The position numbers and the translations under genes are program-made. From Progne subis subis (lineage: Eukaryota > Chordata > Aves > Passeriformes > Hirundinidae): DNA of 64,000 bases. Location: NCBI GenBank assembly GCA_022316685.1, contig JAKJHU010000108.1, positions 992,001-1,056,000 of the forward strand, given 5' to 3'. This document shows, piece by piece, positions 11,885-21,321 of this stretch. Every line of letters starts with the position of its first letter. Position 1 is the first letter of the stretch. The notes under the pieces are model-generated. The model was not told where the DNA came from and searched no databases. It saw only the letters and a program-made list of their open reading frames with translations.

Positions 11885-12146
11885 AAATCTTTGCTCTGAG
11901 CAGTAAAACAGGACAGTGATGGTTCACGGGGGAATGGTTTCAAACCAGCAGCGGGTTTAGGTTGATTATGAGGAAGAAATTCTTCCCTCACAGTTTCAAA
12001 CCCCCAGAAGTGAAGCCCTTTACAAAGGGAGGCTGGTTCACCTTTGTGCACGGAGCTCCTGGAATTCTCCAGCTTTCCCTGCAGTGTGGCGTCCCCCCGT
12101 TCCTTCCTGCTGGGAATTTTCCCTGGGATGTGCAGCACCTCTCCCG
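11885..12146 (+). mobile_element. Second CR1-derived copy with the same extra segment, inverted
   Basis: This is the reverse complement of about 11086-11353 with only scattered differences. It begins with CR1 sequence ('acaggacagtgatggttcac', then 'gcgggtttaggttgatta' and the 'aggaagaaattcttccc' block). It then carries the same ~150-base non-CR1 segment and stops exactly where that segment ends in the other copy (about 12144). The ordinary CR1 3' tail is absent. The pair forms an inverted repeat with arms of about 260 bases and a loop of about 540. Confidence 0.75.
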
Positions 12147-12292
12147 TGCACGGCATTAATTGCTGCCCAGAGGCAGGGTTCTCACAAGTGCCATAAAATA
12201 TGCACTTACCTCATCCCTCATCATGATTTCAGGAGAATGAGGTAACCAAACTCACCCACCAATAAATTCATCATCGCTCTCCAACCCCAGTT

Positions 12293-12295
<3 letters not shown>

Positions 12296-12322
<27 letters not shown>
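12296..12322. repeat. Poly-T run (27)
   Basis: This is an uninterrupted T run of 27. Confidence 0.95.
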
Positions 12323-12328
<6 letters not shown>

Positions 12329-12599
12329 ATTAAATGAAACTCATTCACATCCCTGCTCCCGTGTTAATGCATTTATAGCACTTTGAATAAAGATCCCTTT
12401 GGTCTGAGCTCCATCCTGAATTCCAAATATCCCACTGGAAAGACTCTTGACTTGGGAGGAGATGTCTGCAGCCGCTTCCCAGCTCCCCAAAAAAAGGGAT
12501 GTGCACCAGTACCAAGCTCCTGGAAACTTCCACACTGGAAGTGACCCAGGGGTTTTTATTCCCACAGCTTTTCCAAGCTCGGGCAAGTAGGCTGAGTTT
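12323..12599. other. No recognisable feature
   Basis: This is a short stretch of unremarkable sequence with no repeat or exon signal. Confidence 0.5.
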
Positions 12600-13200
12600 A
12601 GGAATAGCTAAGCCATAGCCTCTGGAAAATCAAGCTTTTTATTGATTTCTGCATCGCTGAGGATGGTGGAAACCCTCAGAACTCCGTATTTCCAGTGATT
12701 TTGACAACGAGACTCTGATATTGCTTGGGGCTTGCAAAATATAGATAAAAAAGGTACCCTGATCTCAACATTAAGACATATTTTTCGGTAAAAAGTTGAA
12801 GGTTCCTTTGGCTGTCTTTCATCCTGTTCCTATAGATTCTTGCCCATATTTCTCAGGAGGGCAGAACCCGAATCCCTTTGAATGTACCCATGCAGCAATA
12901 AATAAAATAATAACTAATAGGTGGCTCAGATAAAGGCTTTCCATCTCAGGGCAGAGGAAAGTATTAGCTAATTAATCATCAAGTTGGCACTAACTTATCT
13001 TTTTGGCACCTCCAAGAAAATGTAAATCTAAGACGAGCTGGGGGTGGTGGTGTGTGGAAACAAAGGAATAAGAAGCCAACAATAGTTTTTGGAAATGGAT
13101 GACAAAATCCAAATGTTCTGCCTGACTGCTGCTAAATTAAGCTCTGTGTTATCAGCGCAAAGATTAGGAAAAGAGAGATTTTCCTCGGAACCTTAAGTCA
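12600..13200. other. Single-copy patch, possible conserved regulatory element
   Basis: About 600 bases have no simple repeat or CR1, low CpG and many A/T-rich factor-like words (GCTAATTAATCATCAAG near 12966, CAATAAATAAAATAATAAC near 12896, TTTTTATTGATTT near 12636). The texture is that of vertebrate developmental enhancers. No conservation data are available here, so this is a prediction only. Confidence 0.25.
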
Positions 13201-14629
13201 CACTTTGGAGCTGCAGAGGACACGACAGCAGGAGTGGAGACAAGAGGATTCACTCACCCTGAAAATGAGTGGAAATAGGAAAGGATCTGCTCAGTTCTTG
13301 GTTTCCCCCAAACGTGGTGCTGTGAAGGAAAGGAAGAAAGGAGGGCGTTAATTTAATGTGTAAATTAATGAAGAAGTGATGCCCACCCTCCCTCCCATCC
13401 CAGGCTCCACCCAACCCACCTCTGCCTTCAGCCCTTTTTCCCCCTTTCCCCCCACTTTTAAGTGGAAAGGGCTCCAATGAGATCCTGCCTTGAGCCAAAG
13501 CCTGTTCTGGGAATTATTTCAGTGCTAAAACGATGAAGAAAATTTGTTTTCCCACCTTCCATCAGAGGCTCCCAGCTGCTGACCCAAGATGGAAGATCAT
13601 CAGATGGAATTGTGTTTTCTCCAATTGCTTTTTTTTTTTTTTGGCTTCCTTGGAGCAAAACTTCCCTTTTTCGGGGAGAGGTCAGCTCCACAAACGCAGC
13701 ACAGCCCTCGATGTATGCACCAATTAATGCTTTGTCCAATCCTGCTCGAATTAAAAGCCATCCCAGCTGGCACTTTTACCCCAAATCCAGACGAGAAGCA
13801 GCGAGGGAAATGATTCCACACGCTCCCTGCCTGAACTCCAATTAATAAACATTCAGCTCAGCTCCATGACGAACATTTTGCAATTGCCTGTGGGTGCTTA
13901 TGGGATCAAAGGAGCTGCACTCCTTCCTGCCCAGGCACAGATCCCTTCCCTGCCTGCTGGAGGAGGCAGTGGGATGGATGGGCACGTTGCTCCTCCAAAA
14001 AGCCATTTTATTCCTAAAGAACTGGGAATAAGAGAAGGTAGAAAGGCTCCCTCAAAGTATTTCTGCCTTAAATTCAACATATCCTAACCAGCTTTGGCCT
14101 CCAACAACCTCCAGGTCTATAAAGCAGAAGGGGTGAAGCACCCTGGTACAGGGCAGCACCAGGAATTCATGATATTCCACAAATCCAGCTTCAATATCCC
14201 AAAAAAAATCCCAATATACTCCTAACCAATGAGCCCGCTCAGGCCCAGCACAGAACCACTGCAATCCATCCAAATCAAAACTTATTCCCTCCTAAAATTC
14301 TCTTCCTACTAATCTCTTCCCTTCTGTCTTCTTTTTGCCCCCAAAATGATGTGAAAGCCAAAAATTCAGCTCGCTCTGATCAAATGCACAAAACGTCACC
14401 AGGACCTGGCTTTAGCTGCATCAAAGTCCAGCAGAGGCTGCATTTTCTCCCCCAGCTCATCCAGCCACCAAGAGTAACAAACATGGCAAAGGGAGGGAAA
14501 AAAGTTTTCGGACCCCTACAAAAAAAAAAAAAAAAAGAAGATGCAGCTATAGGTGTTGCAGGGTATTTTTTTTTTTTTTCTTCTCTACTAAATCCTGCAT
14601 CCATTAATTTCAAGAATGAAGTCAAGGTG
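13201..14629. other. No gene recognised
   Basis: The stretch contains an abutting acceptor-donor pair on the minus strand near 13251-13275 and homopolymers at 13629-13642, 14520-14536 and 14567-14579. No repeat family or domain-bearing frame is seen. Confidence 0.5.
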
Positions 14630-14904
14630 GGTTTTTTTGTTGGTCTTTTTTTTGTTTGTTTGTTTTTTGTTTTGTTTTTTGTTTTTTGGGGGGGTTTTTT
14701 TGGGTTTTTTTTTGGGGGGGTTGGGGTTTTTTTTGTTTCTTTTTGGTTTTTTGGTGTTTTTTGGGGGGGTTGGGGTTTTTTTGAGTTTTTGGGGGGGGTT
14801 GGTCTTTGGGGTTTTTTTGGGTTTTTTTTTGTTTGTTTGTTTTTGGGTTTTTGCTTTGGTTTTGGGGTGGGTTTTTTTTGGTTTTTTTTTTCTTTTTTTT
14901 TTGA
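14630..14904 (+). repeat. T/G-only low-complexity tract with many G runs
   Basis: Over about 270 bases the plus strand is almost wholly T and G, with alternating T runs and G runs of 3 to 8. C and A are very rare. The strand asymmetry and density of G runs give strong G-quadruplex potential on the plus strand. The Phe/Gly/Val and Lys/Pro/Asn translations across it are composition artefacts. Confidence 0.9.
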
Positions 14905-14919
14905 GAACGTGGCTGGTTA

Positions 14920-15500
14920 TTTGACGAGTGAAGCATTAGATCTGCGAGTTGTTCCGCAAGCCAAAACACGCTCCCTTTCCATTCATAACACTGAGCCGCT
15001 CGGCGTTAAACAGCCGATTATCATGAATGAAGTGGGTGTAACTTCCTTGAAATCCTCCAAAGACCTGTCAAAGCACAGCTACCGCAGCTCGCTTTTCTCC
15101 TTGAAGCACACACATCATTGCTTTAATTGTTCCCCGATCCCCCAAATGCGCTCCCTTCAAAGCCAGAGGGGTTTTTGGGGGTTTTGTTGGTTGGGTATTT
15201 TTTGGGGGGTGGTGAGGAGAAAAAGGGGAAGGGGAAGGAATGGTGCCTCGGGATAAGAGAAGGAAAGTGAGGCTGTGTCTTCACCGTCGAGTTTTGATTT
15301 CCTTGTGGGGATCTAAATTAAGCTTCGTCCCTTTAAAAGTGCGGCGGACAAAACCTTACAAATCAAAGCCCTGGCTTGTTTTGCATGGATAATCAAGAGC
15401 TCTGGCTCTTCTTCTAAGAGGAAACGTTTAACCCTGAAGAGAAGAGGACTCGTGGTTAAAGTGCTGGCCAAGGACTTGGAAAATTTAAATTTGACTCCAG
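14920..15500. other. Single-copy patch, possible regulatory element
   Basis: The patch follows the T/G tract and contains balanced sequence with TAAT and octamer-like words (GATTATCATGAATGAAG near 15015, TTGCATGGATAATCAAG near 15382) and a small palindrome AAGAGC-TCTG-GCTCTT at about 15396-15411. A G-rich stretch lies at 15168-15240. Any regulatory role is inferred only from texture. Confidence 0.2.
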
Positions 15501-15528
15501 GTCTGCCATTCTCCACCTCCTTCCCAAG

Positions 15529-15547
15529 CTTTTTTTTTTTTTTTTTT
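15529..15547. repeat. Poly-T run
   Basis: This is an uninterrupted T run of about 18. Confidence 0.9.
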
Positions 15548-16205
15548 CCTGCCCCGGTGTTGCCACTTCGCTGATAATTGCAAACTGGGATGGTCTTTGA
15601 GCCAAGAGGCTGAAAAACTGCACGGACAAACATTCCACGGAGGGATGGTCTCATTACAGATTCCTTCCGAGGATGACCATTATCCCAAGAAAGACCTGCA
15701 GCGTCCCAGCCGTTCCTCTTATCCCACTTCAGGATACCAATCTTGGCCAGCAATAAATTGTCATCTCACCACTGACCCACCAAATATCCCTACCCTCTTG
15801 CCTAAACACTTTTACAGCCTGGAAAGCGACAGAAAACCCACTAAAGCAACCCCAAACCCACAAGGTCTAACACACTCAGCAAGGTTTAGTCTCGGGAAAC
15901 ACTGGGGAAAGTGGCAGCAGGGAAAACTATTAGAATTTTCATATTCCAGCTCAGATTCGCAGCTAAATCTCATCATCCCGCCCACAACCAAAACATCGAC
16001 AACAAATCTTGATGGTGCTTTCACAACAACAGCTTTTGCACATCCCTTAGCAGCTCTAACACTAACAAAGGCTGGTGCTTGGGGGGGAAAAAAAACCAAC
16101 AACATAAATATTTGTCCAGCATTTTGGAAAACTCCAAACTTGGAATGCATTGCAGCCAACTCTGGAGACAGCAGCGCTTCCCACCTGCTCCCGAATTTTT
16201 ATCAC
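15548..16205. other. No gene recognised
   Basis: A plus-strand frame of 225 codons spans 15597-16274, but its translation shows no domain or bias toward coding composition, and it runs into the simple repeats at its end. I take it as chance. Confidence 0.5.
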
Positions 16206-16296
16206 AAATTGGGTGATGCCCATCACCTTTTTTTAATAATAAATGGGGTGATACGCATCACCCTTTTTTTTTAATCACAGAGGGGTGATGCCCACC
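16206..16296. repeat. Short tandem repeat of small palindromes (~36-base unit)
   Basis: Two full units and a partial third repeat at about 36 bases. Each full unit contains an inverted repeat, GGTGAT-GCCC-ATCACC at 16212-16227 and GGGTGAT-ACGC-ATCACCC at 16246-16263, followed by a T-rich stretch. The third unit at 16282 keeps only the left half. Confidence 0.75.
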
Positions 16297-16779
16297 TAGG
16301 AGCACCCACATTTCACCAGACACCAGATCCCACTGAAAATTCCAGTGAAAAAAACCGGATCCTCCACCGACTCCATCTTATAAAAATCCACATCCCTTCC
16401 CTCTTCAGGAAATCACAAGTCCCAAGGGATTTCCCCACTCCCCATGGAAGCCAGAGGGAATTTTGACACTGGTTTCAAACGCAGCCAGAGCGGGCTGACA
16501 CACAAGCAGATCTGACAGGTTGCATTTTCATTCTCCTGACTATAATGGGCACGAGGATTCACTCCTGTTTTCAGCTGGCATTCAGTGCTGGCTGCTGCTG
16601 CATCTGCGCCTGCATTGCTGTGAAATGCATCACTCGCTCTGACTCACCCTGCAAAGGACACGTTTGTAAACTGACCCACCAGTGACAAAATCCTCTCTTT
16701 CTTCACTTGGAGGAGGCGAGATGAGGCATAGGTTCCCCGTCTGATTCATTTCCTGGGGAAATTTTTACTCCCTGCAGTC
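16297..16779. other. No recognisable feature
   Basis: This is mixed sequence with no repeat family and no long frame. The part from about 16480 to 16730 has single-copy texture. Confidence 0.45.
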
Positions 16780-16805
16780 TTTTTTTTTTTTTTTTTTTTT
16801 TTTTT
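16780..16805. repeat. Poly-T run (26) flanked by a 7-base direct repeat
   Basis: A pure T run is bordered by TGCAGTC on the left and TGCAGTC on the right. The flanking repeat could be a target-site duplication around a tail-only insertion, or slippage. Confidence 0.85.
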
Positions 16806-16944
16806 GCAGTCCTCATTCAGTCAGCGAGTAGTGAAGTGATTAATACAAAATCCATGCTTGACACAGAGTGGAAGGATTCTTTCAAATTCTTTTAAAATCA
16901 GCCCTTAATTAATTGCTTAGAAAAACAACCCATTGCCAGAAATG

Positions 16945-17005
16945 TGGGGGGGTTTTGGTTGTTTTTTTTTTTGGTTTTTTTTTTTTTTTTTTCCCCCCCC
17001 CCCCC
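16945..17005. repeat. T-rich tract ending in a C run
   Basis: G- and T-rich sequence runs into T runs of 11 and 18 and then 13 C. This is simple sequence. Confidence 0.9.
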
Positions 17006-17690
17006 AGCTGAGAAAGCTTTTTCAGTTGAGAAACTAATTACAGGCAACGGCACACAGCAAAAGGCATGAAGGACAAAACCTGGCACCTTTTTTTTTTTTT
17101 GATATTCAGCCCCTCGGAAGGAAGAAATAGGAACCTGGAGAGAGCTCCAGGGCAGCTCCAGCTCTGCTGCTTCTTCACTTCCATCCAACCCTGATCCTTT
17201 CTCCCAGCCCTGCAGAAATCCTGTGAGGATCAGGCACGAACACAGTGAGCAGCACATTCAAACTGCCAGAAATAAAAGCTAAGGCAAAGAGAGAGCCCTG
17301 TGGAAACTGCTGTAAGTTTCTCGACAATTTTTTTTTTTTTTTTTAATCTCCCTGATTATTCATACCAAGGCAGTACTAACCAAGTCCAGATCGGGATGGG
17401 GCTGGGAACAATCCCAGGGGCTCGCAGGGCTCTGCCGGGCTTGGCACTCGGGATCAGCCTTATTTCTCCATCCTGCCAGGGTGGACAAGCTTAGCCTACA
17501 AGATTCAGGAGGAAAACGAGCATGTCCTCGCCCGTCATTTCTTCTGCCTGGCTCTCTCCCTGTCTCCACGTTCTTCTCCTCTCGCCTTCTCCACGGCGAG
17601 CACTGAATGATGGGATTTTTGACATCAGAGGAAAGTCGTCCCTTCTCCACTCCCCCAGCTCCTGGCTGTTTCCTCCTCAGCCAGTCTGCC
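17006..17690. other. No gene recognised; short poly-T runs
   Basis: T runs lie at about 17088-17100 and 17328-17344. The rest is unremarkable. Confidence 0.5.
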
Positions 17691-17714
17691 TTTTTTTTTT
17701 TTTTTTTTTTTTTT
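17691..17714. repeat. Poly-T run (24)
   Basis: This is an uninterrupted T run. Confidence 0.95.
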
Positions 17715-17839
17715 CCTTTTGCGTGCTCCATCCGCCCTCAGAGCCCGGCATCAGCTGATCCCAGCCCGGCAGCATCTCCTGTCCCTGAGCATCCCAAACC
17801 CTGCCCCGAGCACCCCGGACTCACGGACCCACTCTCCTC

Positions 17840-18240
17840 TCCCGAGCAGCCTTTAAAGGCGGTGCTGGCTGCTCCAGAGCTGGCACCCGCTATAGCAAAG
17901 CCATTGTTTAGGCAAGGTGAAAGTGACCTCTGTTTACTCGGACAGCTCAGGCGCCTGCAGGGGATAACCGCGCTGGAGATCAGTGCAAATGTGGCTGGGA
18001 AAGCTCCGCGTTCGCTGCCACAATGAGCTGAATGTTCGGGCAGTTCATGCCCTCTCTCCTGCAGTTTCTCCAGCCCTTTGATTTATTATCTGCAGCCAGA
18101 CAGCCAATGACCCCATCCCGCTGCAGCCAGCCAAGGACAGACGAGAGACTTGTTCAGCTCAGCGTATTTTCTGATCCCAATAAATACCCCGTTAATTACC
18201 ATAAGCTGCCAGGCACCTGCCATAAGTTTATTAAAGAATA
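17840..18240. other. Single-copy patch next to CpG island, possible regulatory element
   Basis: About 400 bases are free of repeats, with factor-like words (CCATTGTTTAGG near 17901, AAAGTGACCTCTG near 17920, GATTTATTATCTGCAG near 18078, CCGTTAATTACCATAAG near 18190). Its position beside the CpG-rich block at 18300 makes a promoter-proximal or enhancer role plausible. Confidence 0.25.
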
Positions 18241-18299
18241 GCCTTAACCAAATCGGGCTTTTTCTTTTTTTCTTTTTTTAATTTTTTCACCACGCATTT

Positions 18300-18610
18300 C
18301 CTCCTCCGTAAGGCCGGCGGGGTCCAGCGGGGCTCGGGGGATGGCGAGCGGGGCCGGGCAGGGTCGGGAGCGGAGCGGAGCGCAGGGACCGCGGGGACTC
18401 GGGAGCGGCTCTGACTCACCGAGCTGCCCCGGCTTCCTCCGTGCTCCGGGGGGGCGGAGGTCGGAATTTCCTGCTGGCCCTTGGCCTTGTAAATCACCAC
18501 GTCCTGTTGGAGCGGCGCTGCGGGGAGGTCAGGGAGTGGGAGAGCTGGGGCTGCAGCCCTAAACACCTGCTCGGGGGGAAGGAGGGATGGGAACGCTGTC
18601 CCCATGCCAC
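18300..18610. promoter_or_regulatory. CpG island
   Basis: Counting by eye gives about 30 CpG dinucleotides in 310 bases with GC content well above the surroundings, which are CpG-poor. This satisfies the usual length, GC and observed/expected criteria. The block includes GGGAGCGGAGCGGAGCGCAG-type GC boxes near 18367. CpG islands in birds normally mark promoters. A minus-strand 5' splice site and a good start codon lie inside it. Confidence 0.7.
18420..18605 (-). other. Candidate first coding exon (minus strand) in CpG island
   Basis: On the minus strand an ATG at 18605-18603 has G at -3 and G at +4, a favourable Kozak context. The frame stays open for exactly 62 codons (186 bases) to 18420, where GTGAGTCAG forms a strong 5' splice site in phase 0. 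The peptide begins MGTAFPSLLPPEQVF and is rich in Ala, Pro and Gln. I recognise no domain or family. The case rests on CpG island, start and donor coinciding; it could still be chance in GC-rich DNA, and no downstream exon is identified. Confidence 0.2.
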
Positions 18611-18620
18611 GCGGAGCTCA

Positions 18621-19283
18621 GTAATTCAAAATTCGGTGTGCCCTGAGACCTCCAGAATCCTGACAACCTCGCTGGAACCACACACTGCCCATCCAGCAAC
18701 GCACAGACCCAAATCTCCTCTCACATGGACGGTGCTGATACAACCCCAGGTGATTCCTCTGCCTTCCTTCAAGACAGCCCCATAAAAACCAGGAAGGCAT
18801 CAATTACACCTACGGATTTAAAGGTGAAAACCAAAATGTTGGGTGGAGGTCCTGGGATAAATCCAGCCCCATGAAAGTCGTCCCAGTTGAATTTAATTTC
18901 ACTTGTAGCCAGAAAGATTTCACTGTCCCAAAGAACTCACACATAATTCTGTAATTCATAATTTGGTGTGCCCTGACACCTTCAGATTCCTGACAACCTC
19001 ACTGGAACCACACATTGCCCATCCAGCAACCCACAGACCCAAATCTGCTCTCACGTGGACGGCACTGATAAAACCCCAGGAGATTTCTCTGCCTTCCTTC
19101 AAGACACCCTGTAAATGAGAAGCCCCAAAAGCCAGCATGGCATCAATTACACCTATGGATTTGAAGGTGAAAACCAAAATGTTGGGTGGAGGTCCTGGGG
19201 TAAATCCAGCCCTGTGAAAATCTCCCCAGTTGAATTTAATTTCAGCTGTGGCTGGAAATGTTTCACTGTCCCAAAGAACTCAT
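18621..19283. repeat. 330-base tandem duplication, two copies
   Basis: Copy 1 (18621-18950) and copy 2 (18951-19283) share long blocks such as GGAACCACACACTGCCCATC / GGAACCACACATTGCCCATC, AAACCAAAATGTTGGGTGGA and CACTGTCCCAAAGAACTCA. They differ by scattered substitutions, and copy 2 has about 13 extra bases near 19110. The two lie head to tail with no spacer. I do not recognise the unit as a known transposon. Confidence 0.9.
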
Positions 19284-20818
19284 GGATGAGCTGTGACACA
19301 ATAACCCTGAGAAAAGCCAATGGGTAACAGACAACGGACCATGGACAATCAGGAAGGGAATGAAGGGTTTTTGCCACTGTGAAGATCACCTTCCAGAGCA
19401 AACCCAACTGGCCAAAAGCAGTGTTTGAGGTAGGAAACTGAATGGTGGAAAGGAAAAGAAGGATGCTGCTGGTGCTCAGCAGAATTCCTGGTCATCCCTC
19501 AGGGATGGTGACGCAGGACCAAGTTTATCTTACACCAAAATCACGCCCAGGAGGGAAAATGAGCTCAGCACACCTTGGCAGTAGTTCCTTCAGACTCCAC
19601 ACAAAGCTGACAGATTTACTGCCAGGCTCACCTGGTCCCTGCCCGTGTTGTACAGCTTTAATCACTCCACTCAGAGAAACTGTTAAATATTACCCACTGA
19701 CAAAGAATCTCGCACAGCAGCGTAACAGCCCCTACCACAATGGGGCTATAATCCATTGCCAACAGCAGGTGAGACTTTTGAACCTTTATTTTCAGTCCTG
19801 CACCTTTACACTGCTTTCATTTCATCCCTTCTAGCTGAATTTGCTTTAATTATTGCAAGGAAAATTGTCCCAGTGGCCAGCCAACTGGAGACACAGAGAT
19901 CCCCACTCCAGCCCAGGACTGCTAAAAACATTTATGACACTGATACTGCCTGGGGAGTTCGTGGATGGTCAGACCTGAATGGATTTTGACACATCCTAAA
20001 AATATTACAGTTTTTGAGAGAGATCAGTTGGTTCCCATCAGACTTTCACATCTTATCTGGGAGATGATGGCTCTTGGAACATCTTTTGGAGCATATCATT
20101 ATCCAAGGGCATCAAAGACTTGTACAAAAACATTCCCAGGAGAAATACAGACAGGTAGAACCACGAGGAGATTAAACTTAAGTAGCTTTTGACCAAAACC
20201 AAGACACTCATTTTTATCAGCCAAAGGCAATTCCCCCTGCAGACACTCCCGAAGGACACTGGGTGGATTTCCATCACTCAACATTTCAAAATCAAGGCTG
20301 GGTATTTTTCATCCAGACAGGGAAGTCTTTTGGCCAGCAGTGCCCAGGAGGTCAGAGCAGCCTGTGCTGAGGATCCTGGCTGGCTCCAGCACCTCCCCAG
20401 CATTCACCTACAGCAGCACTTGTTGTTCACAGCCAGCCCGTTTCCCCACGGATGACCAGACCTGACCCTGCTTAGATTACAAAAGTTAAAGGGTCCAGAA
20501 GTGAGGAAAACAGGAAATCCAAACAGTGAAAATCCCAGCAATAACTGTTTCCTAACAAAGACTTTCAGAGCTCTCTCCGGGCCAGCAGCTGTCTTGGTGA
20601 CGTCCAGAAAGGGCCACTTTCAGCGTGGTCTTTCTGCCATTTATTTTTACCCTGTTTATTTTTCTATACTGTGACATTTTCCTCCTTTTTTAAAGGCTTG
20701 GTCATAAATGAGGGCACTAATCCAGACCTAAGAAAACAGACACGAATGCACGTACCCCATGTGCTTCCATGGCATGGAATTTTCCCTACAGAAAATCAAA
20801 CCTGTGCACCCCTTAAAT
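19284..20818. other. No gene recognised
   Basis: This is unremarkable mixed sequence with only short frames. No repeat family, RNA or motif stands out. Confidence 0.5.
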
Positions 20819-20819
20819 C

Positions 20820-20898
20820 CCAAAATTGGGATTGAACCTTGCAGGGCTCTGAAATGAGATGATCCACAGCTTAATCTACTGCACCACGACCTCTGGGG
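20820..20898 (-). mobile_element. tRNA-like SINE remnant or tRNA pseudogene
   Basis: On the minus strand GTGGTGCAGTAGATTAAGC resembles a tRNA D-arm/A-box, and 37 bases after its A-box part comes GGTTCAATCCC, a good B-box. That spacing is normal for a tRNA-derived polymerase III promoter. The acceptor stem does not pair and the T-stem is weak, so it is not a functional tRNA. An old tRNA-headed SINE is the best reading; a chance match cannot be excluded. Confidence 0.35.
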
Positions 20899-20951
20899 CT
20901 GCAAAGCAACTCCAAACATGATCCTGGTAAGGAATTACGAGCTGCGTTTTC

Positions 20952-21007
20952 GTGAAAAATACCATATTTGTTTGTTTTGGTGAAAAATACCATGTTTGTT
21001 TGTTTTG
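20952..21007. repeat. 28-base tandem duplication
   Basis: Two adjacent 28-base copies beginning GTGAAAAATACCAT differ at a single base (A/G). Confidence 0.95.
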
Positions 21008-21306
21008 GTGCTTCTGCATTTTAGACCTCACCCAAATCTCCTGACCAAATATTCTGTACAAGTTTGGCTGTGCTGCTGTGGGCCAAATCTGTGGGTGGCA
21101 TCATTTGGCATCACTCCTGTGCCTCTAGGTCATCAGTGAAAACCTTGTCCTGGTTCTTCCCTGAGCCCGCTATGGGAATTGAAGGAACTTGGAGAGGCAT
21201 TTTTAAGGCCTGGTTGTTTCGCGTTCAAATTTTAAATTTCATCCCGGGCGTTTTGGGGGGAGAAAATCGCCTTTTCCTCCCCGGCAGGGCAGGTTTTTGC
21301 CATTAC

Positions 21307-21321
21307 ACTGCCATCTAGTGC
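21307..21321 (-). promoter_or_regulatory. CTCF-type motif
   Basis: The minus-strand word GCACTAGATGGCAGT matches the 15-base vertebrate CTCF core CCASYAGRKGGCRSY at 14 of 15 positions; only the first base differs. It lies in a short patch with several CpG (TTTCGCG near 21217, CCCGGGCG near 21243, GCGAGCTCGC near 21323). Occupancy would make it an insulator or loop-anchor site. This is a sequence match only. Confidence 0.5.

Noticed and set aside
12206..12290. Minus-strand exon ending at GGATGAG/GTAAGTGC
   Set aside because: A strong donor but no credible acceptor upstream.
14351..15256. Plus-strand frame of 301 codons rich in Phe and Gly
   Set aside because: Most of it is translation of the T/G-only tract.
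15597..16274. Plus-strand frame of 225 codons
   Set aside because: No domain, no codon bias, no splice or start context, and it ends in simple repeats.
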